NCBI GenBank assembly: GCA_050952465.1
Contig: JBMNKZ010000009.1
Location: 186,001 to 250,000 of the forward strand
Reading direction: 5' to 3'
Source of the DNA: DUPU01 sp050952465
Lineage (GTDB): Bacteria; Bacillota; Dehalobacteriia; Dehalobacteriales; Dehalobacteriaceae
Length of the DNA: 64,000 bases
Part shown: in pieces, positions 25,191 through 34,203 of the stretch
Position numbering within the stretch: the first letter of the stretch is position 1
How the letters are laid out: each line of letters begins with the position of its first letter
Program-made: the position numbers and the translations under genes
Notes under the pieces: generated by a model
What the model saw: only the letters and a program-made list of their open reading frames with translations
The model's database searches: none
What the model was told of the DNA's origin: nothing

Positions 25191-26120
25191 ATGGTGGTTA
25201 TTTTGGAAGAAAGACTGATTCAGGCGGATGAGAAGGCAGCAGGTACTAGGTTAGATATATTTTTAGCATCTGAATTTACTGAGCTTTCGCGCGCCCGTAT
25301 CCAAAAGTTAATCAAAGAAGAAAATGTTCTGGTGAATGGAAAAAATGTCAAACCTAATTATTTGGTGGCCAGGGGCGATGAGATAAAGCTTACTCTTCCT
25401 GAACTAAAAGAGTTGGAAATTCGGCCCCAGGCAATTCCTTTTCAGGTCGTTTATGAAGACAGTGACCTAATGGTGGTGAATAAACCCCAAGGAATGGTGG
25501 TACATCCGGCAGCCGGAAACTATGAAGGTACCTTAGTAAATGCTCTTCTTCATTATTGCCAGGATCTTTCGGGAATTAACGGGGTAATGCGACCGGGGAT
25601 TGTACACCGCATTGACAAGGATACCTCTGGACTTTTGCTTGTGGCTAAAAATGACTTTGCTCATCAAGGATTGGCGGAACAAATAAAAGCTCATTCTCTG
25701 ACCCGCATTTACCGGGCTATCGTACATGGAAGCATTCCAGAACCGGCGGGGATAATTGATGCTCCCATTGGGCGGCATCCCGTGCAGCGAAAAAAGATGG
25801 CCGTAGTAATGAAAAATTCTAAGAAAGCGGTAACCCATTACCGGGTCTTGGAAAGGTTTAACGAATATACCTATATTGAGGCCAAGTTAGAAACGGGAAG
25901 GACGCATCAAATCAGAGTACATATGAGTTATTTGGGCCACCCGGTAGTAGGCGATCCCCTTTATGGACCAAAAAAGGGAAGGTTTGACTTAAAAGGACAA
26001 GTCCTTCATGCGGCGGTTATAGGTTTTATCCATCCTCGCACAGGGAAAAACTTGGAGTATGAAGCCCCTTTACCTGAATATTTTCAAAAATTGTTGGGGA
26101 TGTTGAGAAATGAAAGTTGA
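25191..26120 (+). CDS. rluD: RluD-family 23S rRNA pseudouridine synthase
   Basis: A 309-residue enzyme. The N-terminal S4 RNA-binding domain (residues about 15-75, RLDIFLASEFTELSRARIQK) is followed by the pseudouridine synthase fold with the catalytic aspartate in HRIDKDTSGLLLVAKN and GRTHQIRVHMSYLGHPVVGD. It modifies uridines in large-subunit rRNA; the precise site cannot be fixed from sequence. It lies 26 bp after lspA, and the pyr leader follows. The ribosome site is weak for ATG 25191; TTG 25203 is an alternative. Confidence 0.92.
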   Translation: MVVILEERLIQADEKAAGTRLDIFLASEFTELSRARIQKLIKEENVLVNGKNVKPNYLVARGDEIKLTLPELKELEIRPQAIPFQVVYEDSDLMVVNKPQGMVVHPAAGNYEGTLVNALLHYCQDLSGINGVMRPGIVHRIDKDTSGLLLVAKNDFAHQGLAEQIKAHSLTRIYRAIVHGSIPEPAGIIDAPIGRHPVQRKKMAVVMKNSKKAVTHYRVLERFNEYTYIEAKLETGRTHQIRVHMSYLGHPVVGDPLYGPKKGRFDLKGQVLHAAVIGFIHPRTGKNLEYEAPLPEYFQKLLGMLRNES

Positions 26121-26221
26121 TAATAGATGATAATATGATTATAAGAAATATCTGCTAACCTTATTGACAGTATCAATAATTTACTGTAGAATAAAAAACG
26201 ATGAAAAAACGCCTTTAATGT

Positions 26222-26308
26222 AGTCCCGTGAGGCTATGAAGGAAGACATATTTCACTGTATTTTGGTGGTGTATTTCAACCTGCTTAGCCTCGATAAGCA
26301 GGTTTTTT
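26222..26308 (+). promoter_or_regulatory. PyrR-dependent attenuator 1 (pyr leader)
   Basis: The PyrR-binding loop sequence AGTCCCGTGAGGCT lies at 26222-26235. A terminator follows, with stem AACCTGCTTA/TAAGCAGGTT (26278-26304) and T-run to 26308. GAGGCT (26230-26235) is complementary to AGCCTC (26287-26292) in the terminator loop, so a competing antiterminator can form. When UMP is high, PyrR should hold the first structure and allow termination before pyrR. Confidence 0.9.
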
Positions 26309-26357
26309 AGTTTTTATAGCTGAGGGTTTTCATTTCATGTTAATTTGAGGTGATTGT

Positions 26358-26909
26358 ATGAAACTCATCGAAAAAGCGCAGATTATGGATGAAGAAGGTA
26401 TGAGAAGGGCGTTAACCCGTATGGCTCATGAGGTTGTGGAAAGAAACAAAGGGGTGGACAACCTGTGTTTTATCGGGATTCGATCCCGGGGGGTACCATT
26501 GGCAGAGCGTTTGGCCAAAAAGGCTATGGAAATTGAAGGTAAGGTCGTACCTTTTGGGAAGATTGATATCAGCCTTTATCGGGATGATCTTAGTTTAGCA
26601 TCTCAGCAGGAAATGGTAAGCCATACAGATATATCTTTTGAAATTTCCGGGAAAACCGTGATTTTGGTAGATGATGTTTTATTTACCGGACGCACCACCC
26701 GAGCCGCTTTGGATGCTATATTTGATTTGGGAAGGCCGGCTAATATTCGTTTAGCAGTTTTGGTGGATCGGGGTCATCGGGAATTGCCCATCAGACCTGA
26801 TTATATTGGGAAGAATGTACCAACTTCCCAGAAAGAAACTGTTTCGGTATTGGTCAAAGAAATTGACGGGGTAGACAAAGTAATAATTCATGAAATAGCC
26901 GACGAATAA
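26358..26909 (+). CDS. pyrR: PyrR, pyr operon RNA-binding attenuation protein / uracil phosphoribosyltransferase
   Basis: A 183-residue bifunctional protein. Its PRPP-binding loop is ILVDDVLFTGRTTRAALDA, and IGIRSRGVPLAERLAKK is the N-terminal pocket segment. It senses UMP and binds the two leader hairpins flanking its own gene to terminate transcription, and it can also salvage uracil. The two attenuators at 26222 and 26920 show the control loop directly. It is followed not by pyrP/pyrB/pyrC as in Bacillus but directly by pyrK. Confidence 0.95.
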   Translation: MKLIEKAQIMDEEGMRRALTRMAHEVVERNKGVDNLCFIGIRSRGVPLAERLAKKAMEIEGKVVPFGKIDISLYRDDLSLASQQEMVSHTDISFEISGKTVILVDDVLFTGRTTRAALDAIFDLGRPANIRLAVLVDRGHRELPIRPDYIGKNVPTSQKETVSVLVKEIDGVDKVIIHEIADE

Positions 26910-26919
26910 CTTTTAAATC

Positions 26920-26997
26920 GGTCCTGTGAGGCTGATAAGGGCAAAGTCGGAAGCAGTTTTTCGCCCTTATCGTTTTGCGGTAAGGGCTTTATGTTTT
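26920..26997 (+). promoter_or_regulatory. PyrR-dependent attenuator 2 (pyrR-pyrK)
   Basis: GGTCCTGTGAGGCT (26920-26933) is the PyrR-binding consensus. The terminator stem is GCCCTTAT/GTAAGGGC (26963-26987), followed by TTTATGTTTT. The upstream GATAAGGGC (26934-26942) is exactly complementary to GCCCTTATC (26963-26971), giving a mutually exclusive antiterminator. It controls pyrK-D-F-E. Confidence 0.9.
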
Positions 26998-27118
26998 CGG
27001 CTCTATCGGGAAATTATAATAAGTACTTAGATGCCCTACATGAAAAAAATTTTCCACCGTTACGTTATAATTACACCGGATTAAGTTGATTACGGCAGAC
27101 GAAAGGAAGTTTAAAAAT

Positions 27119-27916
27119 ATGCAACATATGGCCAGAATTTTGTCTAATGAATCCGTGGGCCCGGACTTTTATTATATGGAAATAGAAGCACCGGAAGTGG
27201 CGAAGGAGGCAGTACCGGGACAATTTATTCATATTAAGGTGAATGAAGGTCTTGATCCCCTATTACGACGGCCCATGAGCCTACATGAAATTGACAGGGA
27301 AAAAGGTTTGATAGGTATTCTATACCAGGTACGGGGTAAAGGCACTAAGATTTTAAGTAAGAGGAAGCCCGATACAGAAATAGATATTATGGGTCCGTTG
27401 GGCAAGGGATTTACCATAGACTTCCCCGGAGGTCATGGGGTAATTGTGGGAGGAGGTATTGGTATTGCCCCCCTCTATCCTTTGGTGAAAGAATTAAAAA
27501 AATTAGGTAAAGAAGTAACTGTGATCCTAGGTGCTAGATTTGCAAAGATATTACTTAGGGAAGAAAATTTTATTTCTTTAGGGTATCCGGTATTGATTAC
27601 CACAGATGATGGCAGTCGCGGTAAAAAAGGAACAGTGGCGGAACTTTTAGCAGAGTTTGTTCAGAAACATAAGGTAGATTTCATTTATGCCTGCGGGCGA
27701 GAACCGATGCTTAAACAAGTGGAAGATATTTGCCAAAACTCAAAGATTAAGGGCGAAATTTCCCTAGAGGCTTATATGGGCTGTGGTGTAGGGGCCTGTC
27801 TCAGCTGTTCCTGTGAAAGAAAGAACCTGACTGATTTGACCGGAAAGAGGTATGCTAAGGTATGTACCGATGGCCCGGTTTTTCCGCTGGGGGAGGTGAA
27901 ACTCCATGACAATTAA
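27119..27916 (+). CDS. pyrK: Dihydroorotate dehydrogenase electron-transfer subunit PyrK
   Basis: A 265-residue ferredoxin-reductase-type subunit from ATG 27119 (GAAAGGAAG upstream; TTG 27086 is an alternative). FAD contacts are in RRPMSLHEID; the nucleotide-binding stretch is GVIVGGGIGIAPLYPL. The [2Fe-2S] cluster cysteines are in YMGCGVGACLSCSC and the later VCTDGPVF. It links PyrD to NAD in class 1B enzymes. It overlaps pyrD by 11 bases. A second pair of the same type exists at 46.3-48.0 kb. Confidence 0.93.
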   Translation: MQHMARILSNESVGPDFYYMEIEAPEVAKEAVPGQFIHIKVNEGLDPLLRRPMSLHEIDREKGLIGILYQVRGKGTKILSKRKPDTEIDIMGPLGKGFTIDFPGGHGVIVGGGIGIAPLYPLVKELKKLGKEVTVILGARFAKILLREENFISLGYPVLITTDDGSRGKKGTVAELLAEFVQKHKVDFIYACGREPMLKQVEDICQNSKIKGEISLEAYMGCGVGACLSCSCERKNLTDLTGKRYAKVCTDGPVFPLGEVKLHDN

Positions 27917-28829
27917 ATTAGAGGTGAATCTCGGGGGCTTAATTATGAAAAATCCTGTGACCACCGGATCAGGTACCTTTGGTTTTGGGCCGGAATATGC
28001 TCCTTATCTAGATTTAAAAAAACTTGGAGCGATTACGGTAAAGGGTACAACCTTGGAACCCCGGGCAGGAAACCCACCGCCCCGGTTAGTGGAGACTCCC
28101 GCCGGAATTCTTAATTCTGTTGGTTTGGAGAATCCCGGTGTAGATGCCCTGATCAAGGAAACCATGCCCTTTTTAAGAACCTATCAGGTACCGGTGATTG
28201 TGAATATTGCAGGAAATACTGTAGAGGATTATGTAGAAATTGCTCAGCGTTTGGACAAGGTAAGTGGAGTATCCGCCCTTGAAATAAACATTTCCTGTCC
28301 TAATGTAAAAAAAGGCGGCATGGCTTTTGGTACCGATCCTTGTGCTATTCGAGAAATTATCGGGGAGGTAAAAAGGAACACCTCACTCCAGGTAATTGCC
28401 AAGCTTTCCCCTAATGTGACCGATATTGTAGCCATGGCCCGGGCTGCCCAAGAGGGGGGCGCCGATGCTCTTTCCCTAATTAATACCCTTTTAGGTATGG
28501 CGATAGATATAAACGAAAGAAGGCCCATTCTGGCCAATATCGTGGGCGGACTTTCCGGGCCGGCGATCAAGCCCGTCGCCCTTCGGATGATTTGGCAGGT
28601 AAGTCAGGCGGTGGATCTGCCGATTATTGGTATGGGGGGAATCACCACCTGGCAGGATGCCGTGGAATTTATCCTGGCGGGAGCACACGCCGTGGCAGTG
28701 GGAACAGCTAATTTTATTAATCCCAGGGCTACCATGGAAATTATCGATGGCATAGAAAATTATTTAAAGGAAAATGGTTTCAGTGATATAAATGAAATCA
28801 TCGGCTTGGCACATAAACAGGGTTCTTAG
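27906..28829 (+). CDS. pyrD: Dihydroorotate dehydrogenase, class 1B catalytic subunit PyrD
   Basis: A 307-residue FMN enzyme. The family pattern is clear: GSGTFGFGPEYAPY, KGTTLEPRAGNPPPR, LNSVGLENPGVD, the catalytic cysteine in INISCPNVKKGG, KLSPNVTD, SLINTLLGM and GMGGITTWQDAVEF. It makes orotate with NAD as the final acceptor through PyrK. This copy is the biosynthetic one, being under PyrR control and followed by pyrF and pyrE. Confidence 0.95.
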   Translation: MTIKLEVNLGGLIMKNPVTTGSGTFGFGPEYAPYLDLKKLGAITVKGTTLEPRAGNPPPRLVETPAGILNSVGLENPGVDALIKETMPFLRTYQVPVIVNIAGNTVEDYVEIAQRLDKVSGVSALEINISCPNVKKGGMAFGTDPCAIREIIGEVKRNTSLQVIAKLSPNVTDIVAMARAAQEGGADALSLINTLLGMAIDINERRPILANIVGGLSGPAIKPVALRMIWQVSQAVDLPIIGMGGITTWQDAVEFILAGAHAVAVGTANFINPRATMEIIDGIENYLKENGFSDINEIIGLAHKQGS

Positions 28830-28859
28830 CGTCAGATGGAGTTTTTACTCCACCTGACG
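28822..28859. repeat. Dispersed palindromic repeat between pyrD and pyrF
   Basis: GTTCTTAGCGTCAGATGGAG then CTCCACCTGACG forms a 12-bp stem with one mismatch around TTTTTA. It starts in the final codons of pyrD (the stop is inside it). The same opening sequence occurs at 8966, and the stem relates to 7350-7384. It interrupts an otherwise compact operon with about 130 bp of non-coding sequence. Confidence 0.6.
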
Positions 28860-28965
28860 GTTGGCCGATCCTTGCCATCCATGGCATTGCGGCACTAGGC
28901 CATCCATAGCAGTTGGAAATCGTTATCCAAATAGATAAATTATTAAAGAAGGAAGAGGTATAGTG

Positions 28966-29688
28966 ATGAAGGAGAAGTTAATTGTAGCTCTTGATGTATC
29001 TACCAGGAAGGAAGCACTCCAGCTAGCGGAGCAGTTATGGGACAGTGTGGGAGCGTTTAAAATCGGTATGCAGTTATATAATAGCGAGGGGCCGGACATT
29101 ATTAGAGATATTCAGGCACTGGGGGGTAAAGTTTTTGTTGATTTAAAATTCCATGATATCCCCAATACCGTCTGTCAGACCTCTCGGGTGATTACCAGGA
29201 GAGAGGCTTTTATGTTCAGTATTCATGCCTCCGGCGGCATGGAAATGATGAAAAAATCCGCCCATGCCGTGCGGGAGGTTTCACAGGAAATAAATATTGT
29301 CAAGCCTTTGGTCATAGCCATTACAGTTCTCACCAGCATCAACCAGGAAGTATTTCAGAATGAGGTGGGTATTTTAAGGCCTATTGAGGAACAGGTGGTA
29401 AACTGGGCTAAATTAGCTCAAGAGGCAGGATTAGATGGGGTGGTAGCATCTCCCAAGGAGATTAAAGCGATCAGGAATGCCTGCGGCCCGGATTTTGTGA
29501 TAGTCACACCAGGTATTCGACCTCTTTGGGCCATATCAAATGACCAAAAAAGGGTGATGACTCCTAAAGAAGCTGTGCGAGCGGGGGCAACGTATTTGGT
29601 GGTGGGACGTCCCATTACATCCCATCCGCAACCTTGGGATGCGGCAAAAAAAATTGTGGAAGAAATGGAGGAAGCATTAGATGGATAA
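28966..29688 (+). CDS. pyrF: Orotidine 5-phosphate decarboxylase
   Basis: A 240-residue enzyme from ATG 28966 (GTG 28963 is adjacent; AGGAAGAGG upstream). The active-site signature is FVDLKFHDIPNTV, with VALDVSTRKEALQLA at the N-terminus and IVTPGIRPL plus YLVVGRPITS binding the phosphate. It converts OMP to UMP. It overlaps pyrE by 8 bases, showing translational coupling. Confidence 0.95.
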   Translation: MKEKLIVALDVSTRKEALQLAEQLWDSVGAFKIGMQLYNSEGPDIIRDIQALGGKVFVDLKFHDIPNTVCQTSRVITRREAFMFSIHASGGMEMMKKSAHAVREVSQEINIVKPLVIAITVLTSINQEVFQNEVGILRPIEEQVVNWAKLAQEAGLDGVVASPKEIKAIRNACGPDFVIVTPGIRPLWAISNDQKRVMTPKEAVRAGATYLVVGRPITSHPQPWDAAKKIVEEMEEALDG

Positions 29689-30280
29689 TCATAAGCACAC
29701 ACAGAGGCTTAGTCAAGATCAGGCTTTGGACTTATTCCGAAAATCAGGAGCTTTGTTGGAAGGACATTTTTTGTTAACCTCAGGGCGGCATAGCGATCGC
29801 TATGTCCAGTGCGCGCAAGTGTTGAAATATCCTGAGTATACGTCTCTTCTTTGTGAGGAAATTGCATCCCGGTTTAAAGAAGAGAAAATTGATCTGGTCG
29901 TCGGGCCGGCTATGGGCGGAATCTTGGTGGCTTATGAGACAGCCAGGCATTTAGGGGTTCCGAATTTATTCACAGAACGAGAAAACGGCAAAATGACCTT
30001 ACGTCGGGGATTTACCATCCAGCCGGGCCAAAGAATATTGGTGGTAGAAGATGTAGTCACCACCGGTGGCTCTGTGCAGGAAGTAATTGATTTGGTATCA
30101 TCCTTTGGTGCCGAGGTAGCAGGTGTGGGTGTACTGGTAGACCGAAGCGGGGGAAAAGTAAGCTTCGGTGTCAGAAAAGAAGCCGTGATTACCATGGAGG
30201 TACCTAGCTGGGACAAGGAAACCTGTCCCTTATGTAAGGAAGGAAGTGTAGCGGTTAAACCTGGGAGCAGGGGGATATAA
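29681..30280 (+). CDS. pyrE: Orotate phosphoribosyltransferase
   Basis: A 199-residue type I phosphoribosyltransferase. The PRPP loop is ILVVEDVVTTGGSVQE, and DLVVGPAMGGILVAYETAR and FTERENGKMTLRRGF are the substrate-side segments. It joins orotate and PRPP to OMP for PyrF. It is the last gene of the pyr operon. The C-terminal CPLCKEG pair of cysteines is an extension seen in some clostridial PyrE proteins. Confidence 0.95.
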   Translation: MDNHKHTQRLSQDQALDLFRKSGALLEGHFLLTSGRHSDRYVQCAQVLKYPEYTSLLCEEIASRFKEEKIDLVVGPAMGGILVAYETARHLGVPNLFTERENGKMTLRRGFTIQPGQRILVVEDVVTTGGSVQEVIDLVSSFGAEVAGVGVLVDRSGGKVSFGVRKEAVITMEVPSWDKETCPLCKEGSVAVKPGSRGI

Positions 30281-30621
30281 TAAGCTCGGGTTGCCCTCAC
30301 TTTTAGATGATAACTTGCTGGTTATTAAAAATCAGAGAATTTAAATAGTTACTAGTGATATAAAAATTATTTTATAATTACGGGAAGGATCAGAAGCAAA
30401 TTACAAAAATCGGCATAATTAAATCAAAACATTAATAGATCCTACTTCTGTGTTAAGTAGATAGAAAAGCAGCCTTAAACCCTATTAACAAGGATTTCTG
30501 GCTGTTTTTTTTTAGAAATTATAATGTTAATGCGCTATATAAAAATTTATAATAATTAAAATAGTACGACAAGAACCAGAAAAATATAACAAAAAAATTT
30601 AGGGTTACTATTGACAGATTT
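30281..30621. other. AT-rich intergenic region after pyrE
   Basis: About 340 bp without a gene between pyrE and the mobile-element block. A possible terminator lies at 30470-30512. The region ends with ACAGATTT (30614-30621), the left copy of the 8-bp duplication that flanks the insertion block. Confidence 0.6.
30470..30512 (+). terminator. Possible terminator of the pyr operon
   Basis: CAGCC pairs with GGCTG across a long 25-base loop, and a run of nine T follows. The short stem makes it modest, but the T-run and position 190 bp after pyrE are suitable. Confidence 0.5.
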
Positions 30622-30760
30622 GATTCCACTGCAAAAACAGGTTGTTTAACCCCTATGGGGGTTTTCAATAGTAAAAATTGTCTTGAGCAGATAGCTCAAA
30701 AAGTTCTTTTTCAACTGAAGATCGCTAATTTAGACCTCCATTACTATGGTTTTGTGTTCG

Positions 30761-31981
30761 TTAACCTAAATTTGGGCATAATATCCCTGCTTTTGGCCTT
30801 TTCGGCTTCCTTAGCTTGCCCAGAGCCATCCGGGAAAACTGCTTAATATTTCGGGCTATAATTTTGTAAGCAGTGACCAAGTAAGTTTTTAGCACGCCAC
30901 GTGTGTAAAGGTTATTCAGATCTTCCCCTCTTTTTAGAGCGGAGTTGGTTGCTTCGATTCCAGCACGATAACTGGTGTTTTCACGTCTGACCGCAATATT
31001 GTGTATTTGATCTCTAACCCGGTCAGCCTGGATGGTTTTTAAACTAACCCGTAATATCCGGTCTTTCTTCTGGGTCTTTACTGGACATATATCAAAATTC
31101 GGGCATCCTTGGCAATCCTCGTGTTTGAAGTGGCAACTGCTAGTCTTGGAACCGGGATTGAAATCGCTTCTAAATGGGATCTTGCCCTGGGGACAACTGA
31201 TTATTTTCATATCATCATCAAACTTAAAACTGGTTGTGGAAAGTTTATCTGATGGAGCCTTACGTCCGGTCATATCTGTATAGTGTAGGTTAACCTCTAG
31301 CTCATCTGCCATTTCTATGACCTCTTGGCCGTAGTAACCTCCATCTAAGTAGATGTCCTTTACATCCGTCCTTTGTTTGATGATGGGTATGCGCTCCTTA
31401 GCCATCTCTACATCGCTGATGTTATTGGGTTGTACTGAAAAGTCGGTAATCACCTGAATCGGGTTTTCTTTGCTACTGGTTTCGCTCACGTTTAAAACGT
31501 AGCCGCTATGGTTCTTACCCGCTTTGTTACGGAAGGTAGCGTCACTATCATAAGCTGATTGCAGGGAACCGCTTTCAATTTCACTACTGGGCTTGGCGAG
31601 CCATATTCCCTTAGATTCATCGAAGGCAGCCTGTTCGCCTAGAAAACGCTTAAGCAGAACCATTTCTCGTTTTGAAGCAAGGTTACGATCCTTATTTGCC
31701 AAGTTATCTACCTCTTGCATGAGGTTAAGGACTTTCTGGAACCTGCTTTCCAGTTCCTGATTTCTAGTTCTGTATAGTAAATCAGTTCTGAAGCTATCTC
31801 TTAACACTTGTTTGAGATTATCGGAAAGCATGTTAGAAGCAATGCCTCTTACCGCTTGAACCAATACATCCAGGGCTAACGAGAGTCTACCGGCTTTCTT
31901 GATATTGGGAGAAATCAAGGTAGAATCCATACGCTGGTCATCGGTTTTTATCCCGGCTTGTTCGATAAAATTCTTGGTTAG
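30761..31981 (-). pseudogene. IS1182-like transposase, 3-prime part (interrupted)
   Basis: The frame is open from the insertion point at 31981 down to the stop at 30761. It encodes LTKNFIEQAGIKTDDQRMDS and then the DDE catalytic domain of IS1182 relatives: MDSTLISPNIKKAGR (first aspartate), DIYLDGGYYGQEVIEMADEL (second), a cysteine-rich zinc-like stretch (SCHFKHEDCQGCPNFDICPV), and a helix with YRAGIEATNSALKRG that supplies the glutamate. The N-terminal part lies beyond the inserted transposon, and the sequence would join in frame as FQQFEILTKNFIEQ. An internal ATG (31930) could yield a 389-residue fragment, but it would lack DNA-binding regions. Confidence 0.88.
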
Positions 31982-32120
31982 TGTAAATCATCAAATTAAT
32001 TCCTTTTAAACCCTTAATATCTAGTCAAATTTTAATAGTTATTCTAAAATAGATTACGGTTCTTATGTGATGATTTTTTGTCATTTTAAGGCCGTATTCT
32101 TTTTTAGGAGATCTTTAATC

Positions 32121-32714
32121 ATGCAGAAAATTTTTAAAGTTGATGTTCTACCTAATATTTATCATAATCAGGGTCAGGCATTCTCATTTCCTGACCTGAC
32201 CCACACCCTTTGTCCCCACTGTCATAAGCAGCATCTCCGTCGTCATGGATTCTATCAGAGATATCTGATTGCTAAAGATTTTGAAGGCTTTATTCTGGTA
32301 CGCCGTTACATCTGCCCAGATTGTCGCCGAACGGTGTCCTTGCTTCCATGGTTCTGCCATCCTAGGAGAACGTATTCCATGGGGTTCATACATTATTCCC
32401 TTTCCGGATTTTTGGCTTGGGCCGGAACCATAACTTCTTTTATCCGAAACTTTACACTAAACTATGGTATCTCTTTTTCCAGACAGCTGTTTTACCAGTA
32501 CCGGAAACGGGTTCTTAGAAACTGTAACCGGATTCTAATGGATCTTGTCCGTCAGTTTCACCTTGATAATCCGGTATCAGCATCTCAAGATAACAGAAAA
32601 AGAGTTAAAGATGCGCTCAACCTAATAGAAACTGCGGCTCCTACCCCGTACTCCGTTTCTATGGACATGTTCTCACATGGGTCCTGCACATATTTAACCC
32701 TTTCAGCACTTTAA
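32121..32714 (+). CDS. Zinc-ribbon, DUF6431-like transposon protein
   Basis: A 197-residue protein from ATG 32121 with AGGAG 10 bases upstream. It has two CxxC pairs, LCPHCHKQHLRRHGFYQR and YICPDCRRTVSLLP, forming a zinc ribbon, then a helical region. Such proteins accompany transposases in many Clostridia and are often labelled DUF6431. They are probably DNA-binding helpers, but no function is proven. It is the first gene of the three-gene transposon, followed 121 bp later by the transposase. Confidence 0.7.
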   Translation: MQKIFKVDVLPNIYHNQGQAFSFPDLTHTLCPHCHKQHLRRHGFYQRYLIAKDFEGFILVRRYICPDCRRTVSLLPWFCHPRRTYSMGFIHYSLSGFLAWAGTITSFIRNFTLNYGISFSRQLFYQYRKRVLRNCNRILMDLVRQFHLDNPVSASQDNRKRVKDALNLIETAAPTPYSVSMDMFSHGSCTYLTLSAL

Positions 32715-32835
32715 AATATATCATATGCAGCCCATTATGAGAAGTATTTCCGGGAGTATCTTTGCAACACTAATTTTTCCTTTGCAGCTCTTTTCGATAG
32801 TGATAGGCTTTTTCTATACGAAAGGAGGCATTTTT

Positions 32836-34203
32836 ATGCTTGATGAAGCAACCCGAAATGCGATTGCACTTAAAAAATTTTCCATTATCAGCCCTTTGCT
32901 TAATGGCCAGGTGGAACATCAGGGGGAATACTGTGCCAAAGTGTCATCTTCTGTAATCGACATGCCTCACTATGGCATGAAGAATTATTCACCAAAGACC
33001 ATTTCCTCATGGTACACGGATTATCTCCGTCTTGGACTTGATGCCCTAAAACCTAAACCAAGAACTGATAAAGGCGGTACCCGTAAGGTTACTACTGAGA
33101 TATCCGATGCCTTGGCTGAAAAATGCCGCAAATATCCAAAAGCTCCCGCTACTGTCATCTATGATATGATGGTAAAGGAAGGCTTTTTTACGCCGGCAGA
33201 CATATCTCTTTCTACGTTAACCCGCTATCTAAACCGAACACGGGCCTCTTTCCAGGACACCTCCGAGATTCCTAAAGACATGAAACGCTTTGCCCACGGC
33301 AAAATTAATCAGCTTTGGCAGACAGACGTAATGTACGGACCATACATAAAAAAAGATGGTAAAAAGGTACAAACCTACCTTCTAGCTTTTATTGATGATT
33401 GCTCACGTTTGATTCTTCATGCCCAGTTTTACTACTCTCAAGATTTTCTGAGCCTGCGGCATTCTTTCCGGGAAGCTGTCTTAAGACGGGGCATTCCGAA
33501 GCTTCTGTATACAGATAACGGAAAAATCTATCGCTGTGCTAACTTCGAATACCTGTGTGCCAACCTTGGTGTCACTCTGCTCCGGGCGGAACCCTTTACT
33601 CCTACCAGCAAGGGGAAAATAGAGCGTTTTTTTCGCAGCTGTCGTCTAAGATTTCTGTCAACATTGGAAGCGAATAAAATAAAGGACATTGACAATCTAA
33701 ATACTTTGTTCTGGGAATGGCTTTCTTCCGATTACAATGAAAAACCCCATTCAGGTCTTGGTATGTCACCTTTAGACTGTTTTCTGGCTCAGGCTGAATC
33801 CGTTGTCTTGCCAACAGATCTTTCTCTGTTTAACGAGAAATTCCTGGTACAGGTGCCCCGGACCATCAAGCACGATGCTACTCTTAGTCTTAATAGCGTC
33901 CTGTATGAGACTTCACCTGCCTTTGCCGGCAGAAAAATTAATATCCGTTATGATCCGGACCTACTTGAACGTGGGCTTGAAGAAGTTTTTCTTTACTCAG
34001 ATGACAAATGCATTGGTACGGCAAAAAAAGTCCATTTCTCCGACAATGCCCATATGAAACGTCAAGGCAGACCATCAGCCTCTTCAAGGAAAGACTACAA
34101 GAAAGATTCTGTCATATCTGTATCGGACAATGCTTCTTCTGACCATATACCCAAAAACACAATCTCTTTTTCTTCAATGGATAAGGAGGGGGTAATTTCA
34201 TGA
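32836..34203 (+). CDS. DDE (rve) transposase, TniA/integrase-core type
   Basis: A 455-residue transposase from ATG 32836, which follows AAAGGAGG. An N-terminal helix-turn-helix region (MKNYSPKTISSWYTDYLRLG) precedes the integrase core. The catalytic triad is visible as the aspartates in LWQTDVMYGPYI and LLYTDNGKIYR and the glutamate in TSKGKIERFFRSCRL. A Mu-type C-terminal beta domain (LYETSPAFAGRKINIRYDPD) follows, and the tail is serine-rich. Its stop overlaps the ATPase start, matching the TniA-TniB or IstA-IstB plan in which the ATPase picks the target. Confidence 0.88.
   Translation: MLDEATRNAIALKKFSIISPLLNGQVEHQGEYCAKVSSSVIDMPHYGMKNYSPKTISSWYTDYLRLGLDALKPKPRTDKGGTRKVTTEISDALAEKCRKYPKAPATVIYDMMVKEGFFTPADISLSTLTRYLNRTRASFQDTSEIPKDMKRFAHGKINQLWQTDVMYGPYIKKDGKKVQTYLLAFIDDCSRLILHAQFYYSQDFLSLRHSFREAVLRRGIPKLLYTDNGKIYRCANFEYLCANLGVTLLRAEPFTPTSKGKIERFFRSCRLRFLSTLEANKIKDIDNLNTLFWEWLSSDYNEKPHSGLGMSPLDCFLAQAESVVLPTDLSLFNEKFLVQVPRTIKHDATLSLNSVLYETSPAFAGRKINIRYDPDLLERGLEEVFLYSDDKCIGTAKKVHFSDNAHMKRQGRPSASSRKDYKKDSVISVSDNASSDHIPKNTISFSSMDKEGVIS

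Noticed and set aside
30655..30846. Plus-strand reading frame of 63 codons opposite the transposase end
   Set aside because: It overlaps the transposase 3-prime end on the other strand, has no ribosome site and shows no family features.
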